From contig WQUU01000137.1 in the NCBI GenBank assembly GCA_009781925.1, forward strand, positions 1-5,067: DNA of 5,067 bases, in the 5' to 3' direction. The notes under the pieces are model-generated. The model was not told where the DNA came from, ran no database searches, and was given only the letters and a program-made list of their open reading frames with translations. Both the position numbers and the translations under genes were made by a program. This document shows, in pieces, positions 3,528 through 5,067 of the stretch; the first letter of the stretch is position 1; each line of letters starts with the position of its first letter. The DNA comes from Bacillota bacterium. Its GTDB lineage: Bacteria; Bacillota; Clostridia; Oscillospirales; Oscillospiraceae.

Positions 3528-5067
3528 TGCGGCTTCCATGCCGCACCGCTTCCATTGGCCCACACCATCAGCACAGCCATGTCCGCCGGGGAGACACCCG
3601 AAATCCGGCTGGCCTGGCCGAAGCTGGCCGGCCGAAGCTGGCTCAGCTTTTGCCGCGCCTCCGCGCTGAGCCCGAGAATGGCGGTGTAATCCAAGCCCGG
3701 CGGCAGGGGCCGATCCTCCATCCGGCGAAACTCCTCGATCTGGCGGAGTTGGCGCTTGATGTAGCCCCCATATTTGAGACTGAGTTCCACCTGCTCAATG
3801 ACGGGCCGGGGCAAATCGGGCCGCGTGGGGTCAGAAACAGCCAAGTCCGCATACCGCACTTCGGGACGGCGCAATAAATCCGCCAGGCTCACGCCGGGAG
3901 GGACATATACCGTCTCCAGCCGCGCGATCTCCGCCTCGGCGGCGGCATACTTCTCCAAAACCCGGCCGTGCCGCGCATCGCTCACCAGCCCCACGCTGTG
4001 CCCGATTGCCGATAAACGGATGTCCGCGTTGTCCTGCCGGTGCAGAAGGCGGTACTCGCTCCGGGCGGTCATCATGCGGTAGGGCTCGTTTGTGCCCTTG
4101 GTCACCAGATCATCTATGAGAATGCCGATGTAGCCGTCCGAGCGGCGGAGCGTGAGCGGTTCTTTTCCCTTTATTTTAAGCGCGGCGTTGACCCCCGCCA
4201 CATAACCCTGGGCGGCGGCCTCTTCGTAGCCGGAGGAACCGCAGAACTGTCCCGCGCCGTAGAGGCCGGAGACTTTTTTGCACTCCAGGGTAGGCAAAAG
4301 CTCGGTGGAATCCACGCAGTCGTATTCGATGGCGTAGGCCGGCCGCATGATCTCGGCGCGCTCTAAGCCGGGGACTGTGTGCAGCATCTCAATTTGTACG
4401 TCCTCCGGCAGAGAGGAAGAGAAGCCTTGGACATAGAGCTCCTCCGTATTGAGGCCCATGGGCTCGATGAAGAGTTGATGGCGGGACTTGTCCGCAAAAC
4501 GCACAACCTTGTCCTCGATGGAGGGACAGTAGCGCGGCCCGACGCCCTCAATGACGCCGGAATACAAGGGCGAGCGGTGGAGATTTTCCCGGATGGTCTC
4601 GTGGGTGCGCCCGTTGGTGTAGGTCAAATGGCAGACGGCGCGGTTCTGCGGCTGCGCCGCCGCCTCAAAGGAGAAGGGCTCCGGAGAAAGATCTCCCGGC
4701 TGCAGTTCCATTTTTGAGAAGTCCACGCTTCCGGCGTTGACCCGGGGCGGCGTGCCGGTCTTAAAGCGCCGCAGGCCGAGCCCCAGAGTTTTCAGACAAT
4801 CCGCCAGCGGCCCCGCGGCTGCCATGCCGTCCGGCCCGCTCTCTCTTGTAAAATCCCCGACGATGACGCGGCCCCGCAGATAGGTTCCCGTGCAGACCAC
4901 CGCCGCTTTACAGGCGTAAGTCGCCCCCGTGGCTGTGCGCACAAAGGATACCGCCCCGTCTTTGCCGACGCCGATCTCCGTGACCTCCGCCTGTTTGAGG
5001 CGCAAATTCTCCTGCGTCTCCAGCGCGCGCTTCATCGTCTCCTGATAGCGCCGCCGGTCGATCTGGG
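3518..5067 (-). CDS. mnmG: tRNA uridine-5-carboxymethylaminomethyl modification enzyme MnmG (5'-truncated by window edge)
   Basis: FAD-dependent partner of MnmE that installs the carboxymethylaminomethyl group at C5 of wobble U34 in certain tRNAs. About 515 residues are visible; the family has about 630, so the N-terminal GxGxxG FAD-binding segment lies outside. The reading frame is open through position 5067: QIDRRRYQET precedes the internal Met at 5035, which is therefore not the start. Recognisable blocks are VCTGTYLRGRVIVGD, RFKTGTPPRVNAGSVDFSKM, YCPSIEDKVVRF, RHQLFIEPMG, GYEEAAAQGYVAGVNAA, the long DDLVTKGTNEPYRMMTARSE block, and the C-terminal LSQLRPASFGQASRISGVSP with its helical MnmE/tRNA-binding domain. 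The last nine residues, GAAWKPHPT, come from a repeat hairpin and do not resemble the family tail. rsmG, often next to mnmG, is not downstream here; asnA is. Confidence 0.96.
   Translation of the reverse strand, partial: QIDRRRYQETMKRALETQENLRLKQAEVTEIGVGKDGAVSFVRTATGATYACKAAVVCTGTYLRGRVIVGDFTRESGPDGMAAAGPLADCLKTLGLGLRRFKTGTPPRVNAGSVDFSKMELQPGDLSPEPFSFEAAAQPQNRAVCHLTYTNGRTHETIRENLHRSPLYSGVIEGVGPRYCPSIEDKVVRFADKSRHQLFIEPMGLNTEELYVQGFSSSLPEDVQIEMLHTVPGLERAEIMRPAYAIEYDCVDSTELLPTLECKKVSGLYGAGQFCGSSGYEEAAAQGYVAGVNAALKIKGKEPLTLRRSDGYIGILIDDLVTKGTNEPYRMMTARSEYRLLHRQDNADIRLSAIGHSVGLVSDARHGRVLEKYAAAEAEIARLETVYVPPGVSLADLLRRPEVRYADLAVSDPTRPDLPRPVIEQVELSLKYGGYIKRQLRQIEEFRRMEDRPLPPGLDYTAILGLSAEARQKLSQLRPASFGQASRISGVSPADMAVLMVWANGSGAAWKPHPT
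3521..3547 (+). repeat. GTAG-headed REP-like hairpin, copy D, inside the mnmG 3' end
   Basis: On the plus strand the unit is CGTAG, then a perfect 8-bp stem GGTGCGGC (3526-3533) with GCCGCACC (3540-3547) around the loop TTCCAT. The stem differs from that of copy C at several positions, yet both arms have changed together. With copy C it forms a BIME-like inverted pair. Read on the minus strand it encodes the last nine residues and the stop codon of mnmG. Confidence 0.65.

Noticed and set aside
3616..3641. A 12-bp direct repeat (GGCCGAAGCTGG twice, 14 bp apart)
   Set aside because: It lies in the conserved LRPASFGQAS motif of mnmG and is explained by the protein sequence and codon choice.
3215..3877. 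A 220-codon plus-strand open frame across the start of asnA and the end of mnmG
   Set aside because: It overlaps two confident genes and the repeat pair between them, has no ribosome site or recognisable motif, and reads as low-complexity antisense sequence.

Overview
The window reads as chromosomal core DNA from an endospore-forming, GC-rich anaerobic Firmicute. A clostridial or Oscillospirales-type gut bacterium is my best guess. The grounds are a complete spoIIA sporulation operon, a bacterial-type AsnA, an MnmG of ordinary bacterial type, and short palindromic repeats of a kind I associate with that group. The lineage is inferred from gene content and sequence style, not from a database comparison. 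There is no phage, CRISPR, toxin-antitoxin or defence module here, and I do not see a new multi-gene system.

Layout, left to right. Positions 1-194 hold no gene but carry two hairpin repeats, each preceded by GTAG on the minus strand. Positions 195-1745 (minus) are the spoIIA operon, transcribed spoIIAA, spoIIAB, sigF. Positions 1746-1891 are a divergent intergenic region with a sigma-H-like -35 facing spoIIAA and a strong Shine-Dalgarno facing the next gene. Positions 1892-2401 (plus) encode a shikimate kinase-family protein starting at TTG. Positions 2418-2451 form a 14-bp U-tracted hairpin that should terminate transcription in both directions. Positions 2450-3457 (minus) are asnA. Positions 3496-3547 hold a head-to-head pair of GTAG hairpin repeats. 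Positions 3518-5067 (minus) are mnmG, cut by the right edge of the window so that its N-terminal FAD-binding part is missing.

How the genes work together. SpoIIAA (anti-anti-sigma), SpoIIAB (anti-sigma and Ser kinase) and SigF form the partner-switching circuit that starts forespore-specific transcription. The other genes are housekeeping: tRNA wobble-uridine modification (mnmG), ammonia-dependent asparagine synthesis (asnA), and a P-loop small-molecule kinase whose shikimate-binding residues are only partly conserved.

The most interesting non-coding signal is the family of four GTAG-headed hairpins. Their stems differ between copies but always pair, and they look like REP/BIME elements. One copy supplies the last nine codons and the stop codon of mnmG.
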